The notes beneath the pieces were generated by a model. That model had not been told where the DNA came from and made no database searches. It worked only from the letters and a program-made list of their open reading frames with translations. This document shows, piece after piece, positions 55,744-64,000 of a stretch of DNA of 64,000 nt. Within the stretch, counting starts at the first letter, position 1, and the number at the start of each line of letters is the position of its first letter. The position numbers were made by a program, and so were the translations under genes. Source of the stretch: Nothopassalora personata. Lineage: Eukaryota > Ascomycota > Dothideomycetes > Mycosphaerellales > Mycosphaerellaceae. The stretch is taken from the NCBI GenBank assembly GCA_033816765.1, contig CM066294.1, positions 620,001 through 684,000 of the forward strand, given 5' to 3'.

Positions 55744-57030
55744 TAATCTCTACGGTGTTCGAATTAGCGAACGGACCCTCCGCTAGCGACTCGTAGAGTA
55801 GCGAGGGACTCGCGAGGATAATTAGGCTTATAATTAGGCTCGCTAGGCCGAGCTACGCTAGCGAGTCGAGGAACTATTCTAGAAATATAGCCTCGACGAT
55901 AGCGAGTCTTATACTATCCTCCGCCTCGATAGATTCGACCTTACCCTTCGCTAGTATTAAGAGCTACGAAGAGATATTAGATTAAAGCGTAGTCTTAGTA
56001 AAGAATAAGCTCTAGCTATAGAGCCTAAGATATAGCGAGTTCTTTAGGAAGTTATAAGCAGTAGCTATTAGTAAGACTAGGGCTATCGTAAGCTAGTAAG
56101 AGAGCTACGTAAGAGTTATTATATTATTAGACGGTAGGACAGACTCGGTGTCTATAGACTCGTAGACTAGACTCGCTAACTTTATTAGCGACCGTATTAG
56201 GACACTCGCTCGTGCGATTAACCCTGTCCCTTTTGTCTCTCGCAATCCTATAATGCGAGACCCTACAACACCGCGGTATACGAGGCTAAAAGTAGAAGGT
56301 CCTAACGACGTCTAGTTAATCGATGCCTTTCTAAAATACGAGCGCTTTAAGATATAGATCTACGCTTATATTAACGTCTACTCTCGGCGGGTTATCTAGT
56401 ACTACATAGGGCCTATAGCGAAGACGAAGTTCTCTATATTTGCTTAATACGTTAGAGTAATACATTACGGTAGTAGGGTACTAAATCGCGTACGATCTAA
56501 TTAGGGCGTTAAGACGCCTATGCTAGCCGATGCCTATCTACGAGTCCGAGAGCGACTCGCTAGTAATCTACTTACGTTCAATAAGGCCTTCTAGTACACC
56601 TTAAGTAAGGGCAATTAAACTATCGAACACTAGTAGGGCGAGGGTACTAAGGCTACATTTAATTGCTAGAGAGACCTCTTTAATTAGTATATTATAATAG
56701 GACTCTTTAAGGAAGCATTAGCCGTAGATAGGATAGCATTCGCTACTATCTATATTCTAATCCTTCGAAGTGTTATATTATCGTTCGTTAACGAGTAGAA
56801 CCGCTATCGTATCCGTCGTTATAACCTAGAATCGCATGTAAACGGTATACCGGATATCCTATATAACTACCTAGAGTTAAAAGGAGTACGACTATGTAGG
56901 CATCTACTTAACCCTAAGGATAAGGAGCTTCGCTAGTAGAAGGAGCGAGTCGATTAGTACGGTACGTTAATCCGGGGTATCTATAGTAGCGAGTCTAGCG
57001 CTACTATAGCTACGAGTCCTAGCTTAGCTA
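55744..57030 (+). pseudogene. rve-type DDE integrase, mutated (main part)
   Basis: Continuation of the ORF begun at 46,561. Legible blocks at about 56,250-56,990 include MRDPTTPRYTRLKVEGPNDV, LIDAFLKYERFKI, IYAYINVYSRRVI, VRVIHYGSRVLNRVRSN, VKTPMLADAYLRVRERLASN, KATFNC and RYRIRRYNLESHVNGIPDIL. This is the pattern of fungal rve-integrase proteins (usual IDAYSRR and RSDRGxET). Here the aspartates read N (INVYSRR, RVRSN) and the glutamate K, all explained by G-to-A transitions. Many TAG codons replace Gln/Trp. The enzyme is dead. Confidence 0.75.
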
Positions 57031-57035
57031 AGGGA

Positions 57036-57130
57036 GGACTCGCTATAGCTTAAGTATAGACTCGCTATAGCTTAAGTACGGACTCGCTATAGCTTAAGTG
57101 CGGACTCGCTATAGCTTAAGTGCGGACTCG
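57036..57130. repeat. 22-bp tandem repeat
   Basis: Four copies plus a partial fifth of GACTCGCTATAGCTTAAGTR(C/T)(G/A) with one or two base differences, in the right arm of the outer element. Confidence 0.9.
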
Positions 57131-57930
57131 CTACTACTTCTACTTAACCGAGTCTACAAATCCTATAGCTAATACCTTATAGACCTTACTATATACTTAC
57201 CGCCTCTAACGCTAGAGTAGGTTAATAAGAAGCTTACTACTACTAGCTATCTATTAACACTAGACGGTAGCGAGGCCGGCCCTAGCCTAGGCCCTAAGAA
57301 ATTGTATGTCTACGCCTATTAGTATCTACGAAACGAGACTACGTAATATCTCCGAGGTGGAGGGGGACTCGCTAAGTACACACCGCCTACTCGCCTTAAC
57401 GGATTAGAGCTAACGGAACGAACAATAGACTTATTCGCTTAAGCCGGTAAGCTATTATAGGTTATATAGTAACGAGTCTACGTCCTACGTCCTTTTTCCT
57501 ACGAGTCTTTTCCTACTACTTCTAACATTATGTTAGCTCTAACTTAGGACGATCTTTACATACATAAGTTAGTAAAGACTTCTCTAGTTTATAGCGAGGT
57601 CTACGGCTATCTACTAAGGTGTAGTAAATGTAGTATACCTAACCTAGTCTTTATCGAGCCTAGCGAGTCCGTAACGAGTCCGCCTTTACCCTTATCGCCG
57701 ATTCCTAGTACCGAGACCCCTTCGAAACCGAACGGCACTACTGGATACGGTCTTTATACATTACTCGTAGCGAGTAGCTATAGTCGGGCTAATGAGGTAC
57801 TCGCTCGTAATAAGTAGACTTATGTTCGCTAGCTTAGTAATGCTAGAATTAACCCGTTATCGAGCGCTACTTAGGGCCTACGGACTAGTATTATTAAGGC
57901 TCGTAGCATAAGTGTTCCTATCTCGTTAGT

Positions 57931-58790
57931 CTAGGGCAAAGCCGAAAAGCTATCTTAACCGCCTAGGGGACCTAGCCTAATAATATCCGTTAAGCTATAT
58001 AAGGTACCGTTTACTATTAAACGTAAGGGGGACCTTAAGACATAGGAGTATTAGCCGCATAAGCTCCTTAGCGCGTAGTAAATTATCGGACGATAGACTC
58101 GCTACGAGTCGTCTTTAGCTAAAGTAGTAGATACGATAACCTAGCTTTATAACCTCGTCTTTTAAGAAGGCGCGGATAAGCTAGGCCTATAGCTTACACG
58201 TCCTTATACTACACCGCCCTTCCTCTTCGTAAAGGCTACTAAAGATAATGTACCTATTCTTCTAAGTAAATTAAGCCTACGAGAGCGAGATCTCGAGGAC
58301 ATGTTAATACCGTACACTAAGGGTGTCTAGAACGCGAAGGATAGGCGAGAAGTACTAGTTAATGTTACGTATTAGGTTAACTAAGGTTGCGGAGCCTTAA
58401 ACAATCTATATAGACGAGGAGTAGTAGAGGACTCGAGTAGTAACGAGTCCTTAGCTAGTCTTAGCGAACTTATAAAGAACGTAGACCGCCGACGCGAGCG
58501 TAAGCTTAAGGACTAGCGAGCGAGTATAGTAGCGAGTACTATAGTACGTTTAGCGAATTAGGGCATTACTCGCTAGGCTACTATAGCGAGTTAGGCTACT
58601 TCTCGTTTAGCGAGTATAGTAAGCTAGAGCGAGAAGCGTCTAGCGAGTCGTAGCTTACCGCATCGACATGCTATAACTCTAATCGCCGAGTCTCTAGAGT
58701 ATATTAATCTTATAGCTAGTAGCCCTTAATCCTCTTCGTCTTCGTCTCCGTAGCTAACGGGGTTTAGAGCCCCCTCTCGATAGTAGAATT
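57931..58790 (+). pseudogene. second decayed ORF of the outer element
   Basis: One frame is interrupted only by TAG/TAA codons that read as mutated Gln or Trp. Between them it gives coherent protein: SLIISVKLYKVPFTIKRKGD, YTTPPFLFVKATKDNVPILL, SKLSLRERDLEDMLIPYTKG, SSSNESLASLSELIKNVDRR. No domain is recognised. It may be the C-terminal part of the integrase protein or a separate accessory gene. Confidence 0.5.
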
Positions 58791-59008
58791 TAGTGTTTAT
58801 AGGGAAAGGTTTAGGCAATAAGCTAGTAAGTACGTTAGCTAGCGAAGTATCGGTTAAGAAGGTAAAGGAAGAGCGTACGAGTCTAGCTACGAGTTAAATT
58901 AGAGAGATTAAGAAGGAGTCCTTAAGCGAGACTATAGTAGTAACTAGTACCTTAAGCGAGTCTATAGTAGTAACTAGTGCTTCGATAATTACATAGCTAG
59001 ACTCGTAG

Positions 59009-59205
59009 TGTTAAGGGGATGTCGCAATGTATAGCACGCCCACGACCTGCCAGTCGTAGATGAACTAATTCTTGCCTTTTGTTCAAGACGCATCGCGCGT
59101 CGCAAGGTGTACTCATGCGTGTCACGTGCGGCTTGGCAGCCGGTCGCGACCGCATGTCACATGCAAGGCCACATGTAGGGGTTAGCCACTGGGCTGCCCC
59201 TTACA
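59009..59205. mobile_element. 197-bp solo-LTR-like insertion
   Basis: Begins TGTTAAGGGG and ends CCCCTTACA, flanked by a 5-bp duplication CGTAG (59,004-59,008 and 59,206-59,210). It contains intact CAG/CTG sites unlike the mutated DNA around it, so it is younger. Short inverted ends also allow a MITE, but 5-bp duplication and TG...CA favour an LTR. Confidence 0.75.
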
Positions 59206-59381
59206 CGTAGCTAGACTCGTAGCTATTACTTTAGAGTCTACCTAACGACAACTAGCGTATAAAGGCACCGAGAAATAGGCTTATTGTCGAGCTATCTACG
59301 AGGTAGCTAAGACCGAAAAAGTAGAGGGTATAGACTCGTAGTATATAGATAGGAGGTAGACTACTTAATATTATATTATTA

Positions 59382-59790
59382 CTAAGAGCGAAATTTAGCG
59401 ACTAACTCGCTACCTAGTAGACCGCTAATAAATTTAATTAAGCGGCTAACAGTACCCTCCAATTGCTAAATACGATCCTCCGCCGCGGCTAAGCGAGTCG
59501 ATGTATTATTAGTAGGGCGAGTACTAGACTCGCTAGCCTTACTAACCTCGCTAGCCTCGCTAGAAGTAGTTAAAACACCCTCGACAGCCTTAAATAAACC
59601 ATTGCTAGACTCGTTAGACTCGCTAGGCTCCTTAACTAACTTACGAGAGTTGTAGCGAGCCTTCGCGTAACGCTTACAATACGCGTAAGTCTTGTCGGCA
59701 TTAGTAGTAAAGACTATATAGCGTATACTAGCTCTCTTATACGCATCGCAGTCCGTCTAAGCCGGCTCACCTATTAATACGAGTTAGTAT
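59382..59790 (-). pseudogene. third decayed ORF of the outer element, minus strand
   Basis: A frame with only two internal TAG codons reads TDCDAYKRASIRYIVFTTNA, DKTYAYCKRYAKARYNSRKL, then Ser/Glu-rich SEASEVSKASESS and a leucine-periodic end (RLAAAEDRI, QLEGTVSRLIKFI). It looks like a genuine former coding region with a coiled coil. The repeated AGCGAGTC octamer here encodes Ser-Glu-Ser. Unknown function. Confidence 0.45.
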
Positions 59791-60477
59791 ATATAGTATA
59801 GCGAGTCTACTATAAGACATATACCCTCTTTAGTCTCTATAATACGGCTAGCCTAGTCGAACTTACGTAAATTATTCTTCGTAACCTTTACACTACCCTT
59901 GTCTATCTTCTACGAGTCTCCTAGCTATTATGCCTATGTCGACTCGCTTACGTAGTAGAAATCGTCGGTATCGGCGGTACGAGGGCGGCGGTATGCACTA
60001 TAGGTTTAAACATTAGTCTACCTACGTACGCCTAACGAGTCGGAATCGCACTTACGCTATCGTAAGCTATAGTAATAACCGCGTTTATAAGGGTAAGCGC
60101 GGATTAGGTGTACTGTCGCTGTCACTGTCGTTATCGTTGTTCTAAGGCTAATATCGCTAAGTGAGTCGTCTATAGTTAGATTTGTATATGTCGATAAGTG
60201 TAGAGTCGAAGAAATAGTAACAGCAGTAGAAGTTGATATACCCGCCGCTATAATGTAATAATAGTAAGTAAGGTAAGCTCCTCAATACTTACTGTCTGCT
60301 ATTATTGAGGAGCCCAACTCACCTACGTAGTAGGAGGAAGCGATAATACCGCCGCGACTCGCTACGATTGTAGGCGATAATAGCGAGTCGCAGCAGTATT
60401 GTTGTGCGATAATGGCGAGTCGTAGCAGTATTGTTGATGGTTGTTAAGGAAGAGCGAGTGCAGCGAGTGAGGATTTC

Positions 60478-60515
60478 GAATACGCGTATTTGCCGGTTTT
60501 GTAAGCCTAGGCCAC
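60478..60515 (-). repeat. right terminal inverted repeat of outer element
   Basis: Inverse copy of 46,425-46,462. Inside it are two direct repeats of GCGAGTCG(C/T)AGCAGTATTGTTG (about 60,383-60,435). Confidence 0.85.
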
Positions 60516-60641
60516 CGCCTCTACTTGCTCGACTCGGCGCTGAATCATCCGGCCGCTTTGTCCCACTACTCACTCTCATCTGATCTGATCTGGTCCCGCC
60601 CAATCTTGCTACCCACACCACCTGACACACAAGTCGTAATC

Positions 60642-60983
60642 ATGCCTTCAGGACAGGGAGGTATGTCACTTCATATCGGATCGGATACAGTCGCCAACAT
60701 GAGCTGATAGTCCCACGCAGCTGGTACGAATCCAATCCACAACAAGAAGCCAAAGAAGAAGCCAGCGGCCGAGGACGACGAGGAAGACATCGCCTTCAAG
60801 CAGAAGCAGGCAGCTGGTTAGTGACGCGGAGGCGGTGGTGGTGGCGGTGGCGGTGGTGGTGACAAGGGTTGGACTAACATGTGCGCAGACAAGAAAGCTC
60901 GCGAAGAGTTGGCAAAGAAGGCCGGCGGCAAGGGTCCTTTGAACACTGGTGGCCAAGGCATCAAAAAGTCTGGAAAGAAGTAA
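60642..60983 (+). CDS. TMA7: TMA7-family translation machinery associated protein
   Basis: Three exons: 60,642-60,660, 60,721-60,816 and 60,889-60,983, giving 69 residues, the size of the family (about 64). MPSGQGG is built across the first splice, followed by KKPKKKPAAEDDEEDIAFKQ, KARE and the invariant end PLNTGGQGIKKSGKK. The protein is small, very basic and associates with ribosomes. Intron 2 contains a GGT/GGC-rich microsatellite. The ATG lies only 127 bp from the right end of the large mobile element, so most of its upstream promoter is transposon DNA. Confidence 0.95.
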
Positions 60984-61605
60984 GGCGTGGAGGTGAAGAG
61001 ATAACAAAATGTGCCTGCTGCGGCCATGACACGCGTCAATGAGACAGAACGGGCGTGGACATGTGCTGAGGGCGATGAGCCATGGCGACATAGGAACCAG
61101 CCGTGGACGCAAAGCGAGGGCGTTAGGGTGATATACCACATCAACACTTTTGGAGATCCTTAGGCACGCTGGTCTGCCGGGCGCAGTCTTGTCACACGTC
61201 TCTGTCAGTCGTGAGACGTCATGTTTCCTGCAACGAATGCGAGAACAAGAGCTCCTATTCCAGCTCCGCTGCGCCTGCAGAACATCTGAAAAGCGGGCAA
61301 GACCTAGCTGGCTGACATTGCATAGAGACATATCACCGCTCTCGCAGCTGCACTTTTGTCGGACATGGTTTCGGCAGGGTTGAGCTTAATCTTATTGGCC
61401 ACATCCACGGCAATGGGCAGCTCCACACATGTTGTCCTTCCGGAGACAGAACAAGAAGATCAGCGGCCACGCCCTATATGACATCGTTCGGTGCCTGACT
61501 GACCACGCCTGGTGATAGTATCAATCAACTCATCTGCAACCCAAGGACCACATCGACACCAACCCCATCAACCATCCAATAATCACAACCACAACCTTTC
61601 CAACC
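60984..61605. other. intergenic
   Basis: TMA7 3' region and promoter of the next gene. A minus-strand ORF (60,666-61,331) runs antisense to TMA7 and shows no domain. Confidence 0.5.
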
Positions 61606-62391
61606 ATGGCCTTCACCCACCGCAACACCCTGGCAAAACAGCTCCGCGCCCTCCACGTCCCAGGGAACCCACTCCTCTTGACAAACGCATACGACGCCGC
61701 CTCCGCCCAGGCCATAGCCTTCCACCCTTCGACAAAAGCTCTAGCAACAGCATCTTACGCCATAGCCGCCACCACCGGCGTCTCAGACCCCGATCTCACC
61801 CTCGAAGATAACCTCGTCGGCATTTCTCGCGTAGCCAAAGTTGCGGCCAAACACAACCTCACCCTCAGCGTAGACCTGCAAGACGGCTACGAAGACATCG
61901 CAGCCAGCATCACCCAAGCCATCGCCGCCGGAGCCGTTGGCGCCAACATCGAAGATGAAAACCACGCCCTCGGAACTTTACGCGATGTAGAAGACGCCGT
62001 CTCCCGGATCCACCTCGCCCTCACCGCAGCTCGTGAAGCTGGCGTGCCTGATTTCTGTCTCAACGCCAGGACTGACATCCTAGCCTATGGTGGGAGCGCT
62101 GAGGATGCCATTGAGCGTGGAAGACGCTACCTCGAGGCTGGGGCTCTGACGGTCTTCGTATGGGGTGGACCGACGGGCCGGGGTGTGAGGGATGAGGAGA
62201 TTGTAAGGTTGGTCGAAGCATTCGGGGGGATGATCAACGTTAAGATGAATTTGAGGACGGGGTATCTCAATGCTAGGGAATTGGGGGAGTTGGGGGTTGC
62301 GAGGATCAGTGTCGGGCCGGAGATGTTTTGGAAGGCGATGGAGGGGTTGAAGGGGTCGTTAGAGGAGGTTCTGGGGGCGAAGGAGAAGTAG
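61606..62391 (+). CDS. PEP mutase / isocitrate lyase superfamily protein
   Basis: Single exon, 261 residues. TIM-barrel superfamily signatures: LLLTNAYDAASAQAI, TASYAIAATTGVSD, LSVDLQDGYED (metal-binding Asp region), GANIEDENH and FCLNARTDILAYG. The set (NAYDAASA, VDLQDGY, NIED, NARTD) fits the carboxyphosphonoenolpyruvate-mutase-like/PEPM subgroup common in fungi. Reactions in this group make or break C-C or C-P bonds next to a carboxylate; the true substrate of this branch is not known to me. The isocitrate-lyase KKCGH motif is absent. No targeting signal is seen. Confidence 0.85.
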   Translation: MAFTHRNTLAKQLRALHVPGNPLLLTNAYDAASAQAIAFHPSTKALATASYAIAATTGVSDPDLTLEDNLVGISRVAKVAAKHNLTLSVDLQDGYEDIAASITQAIAAGAVGANIEDENHALGTLRDVEDAVSRIHLALTAAREAGVPDFCLNARTDILAYGGSAEDAIERGRRYLEAGALTVFVWGGPTGRGVRDEEIVRLVEAFGGMINVKMNLRTGYLNARELGELGVARISVGPEMFWKAMEGLKGSLEEVLGAKEK

Positions 62392-63334
62392 TGTTCCTTG
62401 ACTTGCTGGTTGGAGTCGGATGTCGGGCTGTCTGTGCTCGTAATCTTGTGGATGAGGATGCGAATGTCACAACTCGTTTTATACGGTGAGACTCGGTCAT
62501 GGCATAGTTGTTCGGCCTAGCATGACTGCGGCAGCTCAAGTGTCACATGCGAATGAGTCCGGAAAGTGGTGAAGGTATGTCAAATGCTCCGAGCACACTT
62601 CGTTCGACAATCATCCGCGGCTCAATGGCACGCTGGCCAGCGTTTGCACACGCCTCATAGCGGTCTCGATTGGCTCTGAACACCTGCGTGTGGTGGTGCA
62701 TGGGACTCCACCGCAGCTAGCGTCCTTTCACCCCCGGGGTGAAGTTTTGCTCCTCTCATAGCCTTCTCATTCACTTGTGCTGTGCGATGGATCTTGGCTT
62801 GGAATGTTTACTCCTCGGAATCTGAAGCCGTCCCGTCGATCGCTTATTAGTCAAGGTAAGAGTATTTACTTTAGGAGCTACTCGGATTATAGGCGGCTCT
62901 GCCTGCACCATCTAAAAGCTAAGAGGTCGCAGTCGCCGGCACTATACTTCCTACGTCGTTCACATGCTTGTTCAAGCCCCCTGCTAACTAAACGTCGTGT
63001 TATAAACGAACAATCTTAGAGCCGTACAAATGCGCCCTAAGTCTCTAAATCCTACGGTTCTGCTGTGCCTAGGAGTACAAAGGCTCAGCCCCGCCCGTGG
63101 GTGCCATTGCCTGATGTGAACAGCTGGAATGCTTGTTAAGCCCTCTGCGCCTTCATCCTTTAGTCAAGTACTTGCTCGCAACCAACTTCTAGCAACCAAC
63201 TTCTGGCACGCGCAAGGTCATTGCGACCACTCTCGCGACTCCACAACCACACCGCGCGGAGTACAGCTACAAAACCTCACGGTCGAAGTCGAGGACGAGA
63301 TACTTTATGACAAGCTGCACAGCTAAAGAAGAAG
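62392..63334. other. intergenic with possible decayed repeat
   Basis: No gene recognised. From about 62,840 to 63,110 the sequence turns AT/TAG-rich (GGAGCTACTCGGATTATAGG and similar), possibly a transposon fragment; no termini identified. Confidence 0.4.
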
Positions 63335-64000
63335 ATGCTGTCGCGACTTGCGAGGCCCGCTTTTCTGCGCTCCATTTCCACCTCGTGCCACACAAGCCGA
63401 TTAGCCACCCGAGTGTCAACTAGGAACTCTACCACGGCTATAAACAACATTAAGCAGAATGTTCCATCTGCTATTGCAAGGAAGCTGCACGACCCGGATG
63501 AACTCGACGGCCCTCATCGCTTCCGAGAGTTCGAAGTGAGACCTGCCCAGAACATGCTTTAACACATGCTGACCAAATTCACAGCTAAATGATCGAGTCT
63601 ACGTCGTCACAGGGGGAGCACAAGGTCTCGGCCTGACTCTGGCAGAGGCCCTGGTGGAAGCTGGAGGCCATGGTATGTTAGTGAAATTTCTCCCATGCAG
63701 ACTCACCTCTGACACTTACAGTCTACTGCCTCGACCGACGAGTCAAACCAGCACAAGACTTCTACGACATCAGAGACCGACTAGCGGAACACTACGGCGG
63801 CAGCCTCCACTATCGCAGAGTCGACGTCCAACATGCGCCAGAGCTGGAAGATGCAATCGACCAGATCGCAAGTGCGCGCTCTCGGCTCGATGGTTTGATT
63901 GCTGCAGCTGGAGTCCAGTACGTGTCGCCCGCCTTGGAGTACCCGCCGGAAAAGATCTCCGAGATGATGAACATCAATTTCGGCGGTGTCTACCTTTCCG
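63335..64000 (+). CDS. short-chain dehydrogenase/reductase, mitochondrial-type leader (partial)
   Basis: Exons 63,335-63,535, 63,585-63,672 and 63,722 to the window end, with in-frame GT-AG introns of 49 bp each. The N-terminus MLSRLARPAFLRSISTSCHT, rich in Arg/Ser and lacking acids, looks like a mitochondrial presequence. The Rossmann fold follows: VYVVTGGAQGLGLTLAEALV (TGxxxGxG cofactor motif, split by intron 2 downstream at GGH-V), CLDRR, VDVQHAPELE and LIAAAGVQYVSPALEY. The catalytic YxxxK lies beyond the window, so substrate class cannot be judged. Numbering of the third exon end is unknown. Confidence 0.88.

Larger units (their letters stand above)
46425..60515. mobile_element. outer TIR element with rve-type integrase, about 4.8 kb before insertions
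   Basis: Bounded by an inverted repeat of about 38 bp (starts GTGGCCTAGGCTTACAAAAC at the left; reverse complement at 60,478-60,515). Removing the inner pogo element with its TA and the 197-bp LTR-like insertion with its duplication leaves about 4.8 kb. Its own coding sequence is a decayed integrase ORF that begins at 46,561 (MPRPAIDLEPFRIDIELW) and resumes at 55,744, plus two more decayed ORFs. No convincing target-site duplication flanks the ends. The right arm is saturated with TAG/CTA from C-to-T mutation. Class is uncertain: rve-type integrase with TIRs suggests a Ginger-like or fungal-specific DNA transposon. Confidence 0.75.

Noticed and set aside
57036..57130. Possible CRISPR-like array
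   Set aside because: The 22-bp units are contiguous without unique spacers, and this is a eukaryotic transposon.
46425..60515. Giant Starship-like element
   Set aside because: No tyrosine recombinase (DUF3435) captain is seen, and the size is explained by nested insertions into a 4.8-kb element.
60666..61331. 221-codon minus-strand ORF over TMA7
   Set aside because: Covers TMA7 exons and a GGT/GGC microsatellite in antisense; no domain.

Overview
The window is nuclear DNA from a filamentous ascomycete. Genes are split by short introns of about 47-70 bp with GT(GC)-AG ends and CTNAY-like branch points. The proteins (GPI-anchored GH17 glucanase, NLR-like protein, DUF7025-type AAA ATPase, choline oxidase, chromovirus retrotransposon) and the C-to-T decay of repeats all fit Pezizomycotina. 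A dothideomycete of the Mycosphaerellales type is my best guess, but this is inference. Splice sites were placed by eye from frame continuity and consensus, not from transcripts.

Layout. 0.8-12 kb: a secreted protein, a possible small ORF, an acyl-CoA dehydrogenase, a cell-wall glucanase, an NLR-like protein with a degenerate P-loop, and an AAA+ ATPase. 12.4-12.7 kb: remnant of a small secreted protein gene. 13.6-27.6 kb: a PHD-finger nuclear protein and a second protein with a related N-terminus and C-terminus; pantothenate kinase and Rtf2, divergently arranged; then two further ORFs, one probably broken, carrying the same roughly 90-residue C-terminal module. 28.3-32.3 kb: choline oxidase and betaine aldehyde dehydrogenase, divergently transcribed, which together make glycine betaine; both end in peroxisomal-type tripeptides. 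32.5-40.6 kb: gene-poor, with a membrane/coiled-coil protein and several frameshifted remnants. 41-43.3 kb: a secreted Gly/Ser/Gln-rich tandem-repeat protein.

44.7-61 kb: a P-TEFb-type cyclin and the TMA7 gene were probably head-to-head neighbours about 500 bp apart. They are now separated by a 14.1-kb nested transposon block. The outer layer is an approximately 4.8-kb terminal-inverted-repeat element (46,425-60,515) encoding a decayed rve-type DDE integrase and two other decayed ORFs. Into its integrase ORF a 1.8-kb pogo/Fot1-type element inserted (46,661-55,743, TA duplication). Into that element went a 316-bp solo LTR and an intact 6.9-kb Ty3/Gypsy chromovirus (48,727-55,655, LTRs identical as far as I can compare, CTATA duplication). 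A 197-bp solo-LTR-like insertion sits in the right arm. The two DNA-transposon layers are full of CpA-to-TpA changes, above all CAG to TAG; the LTR layers are clean, so mutation came before their insertion.

61-64 kb: a PEP mutase/isocitrate lyase superfamily enzyme and the 5' part of a mitochondrial-type short-chain dehydrogenase cut by the window end.

The observations most worth checking are the nested block and its chromovirus (candidate Tf1-like self-priming site, ATGA gag-pol overlap, antisense zinc-cluster ORF), the unclassified outer element, the local family of C-terminal modules, and the peroxisomal-looking glycine betaine pair.
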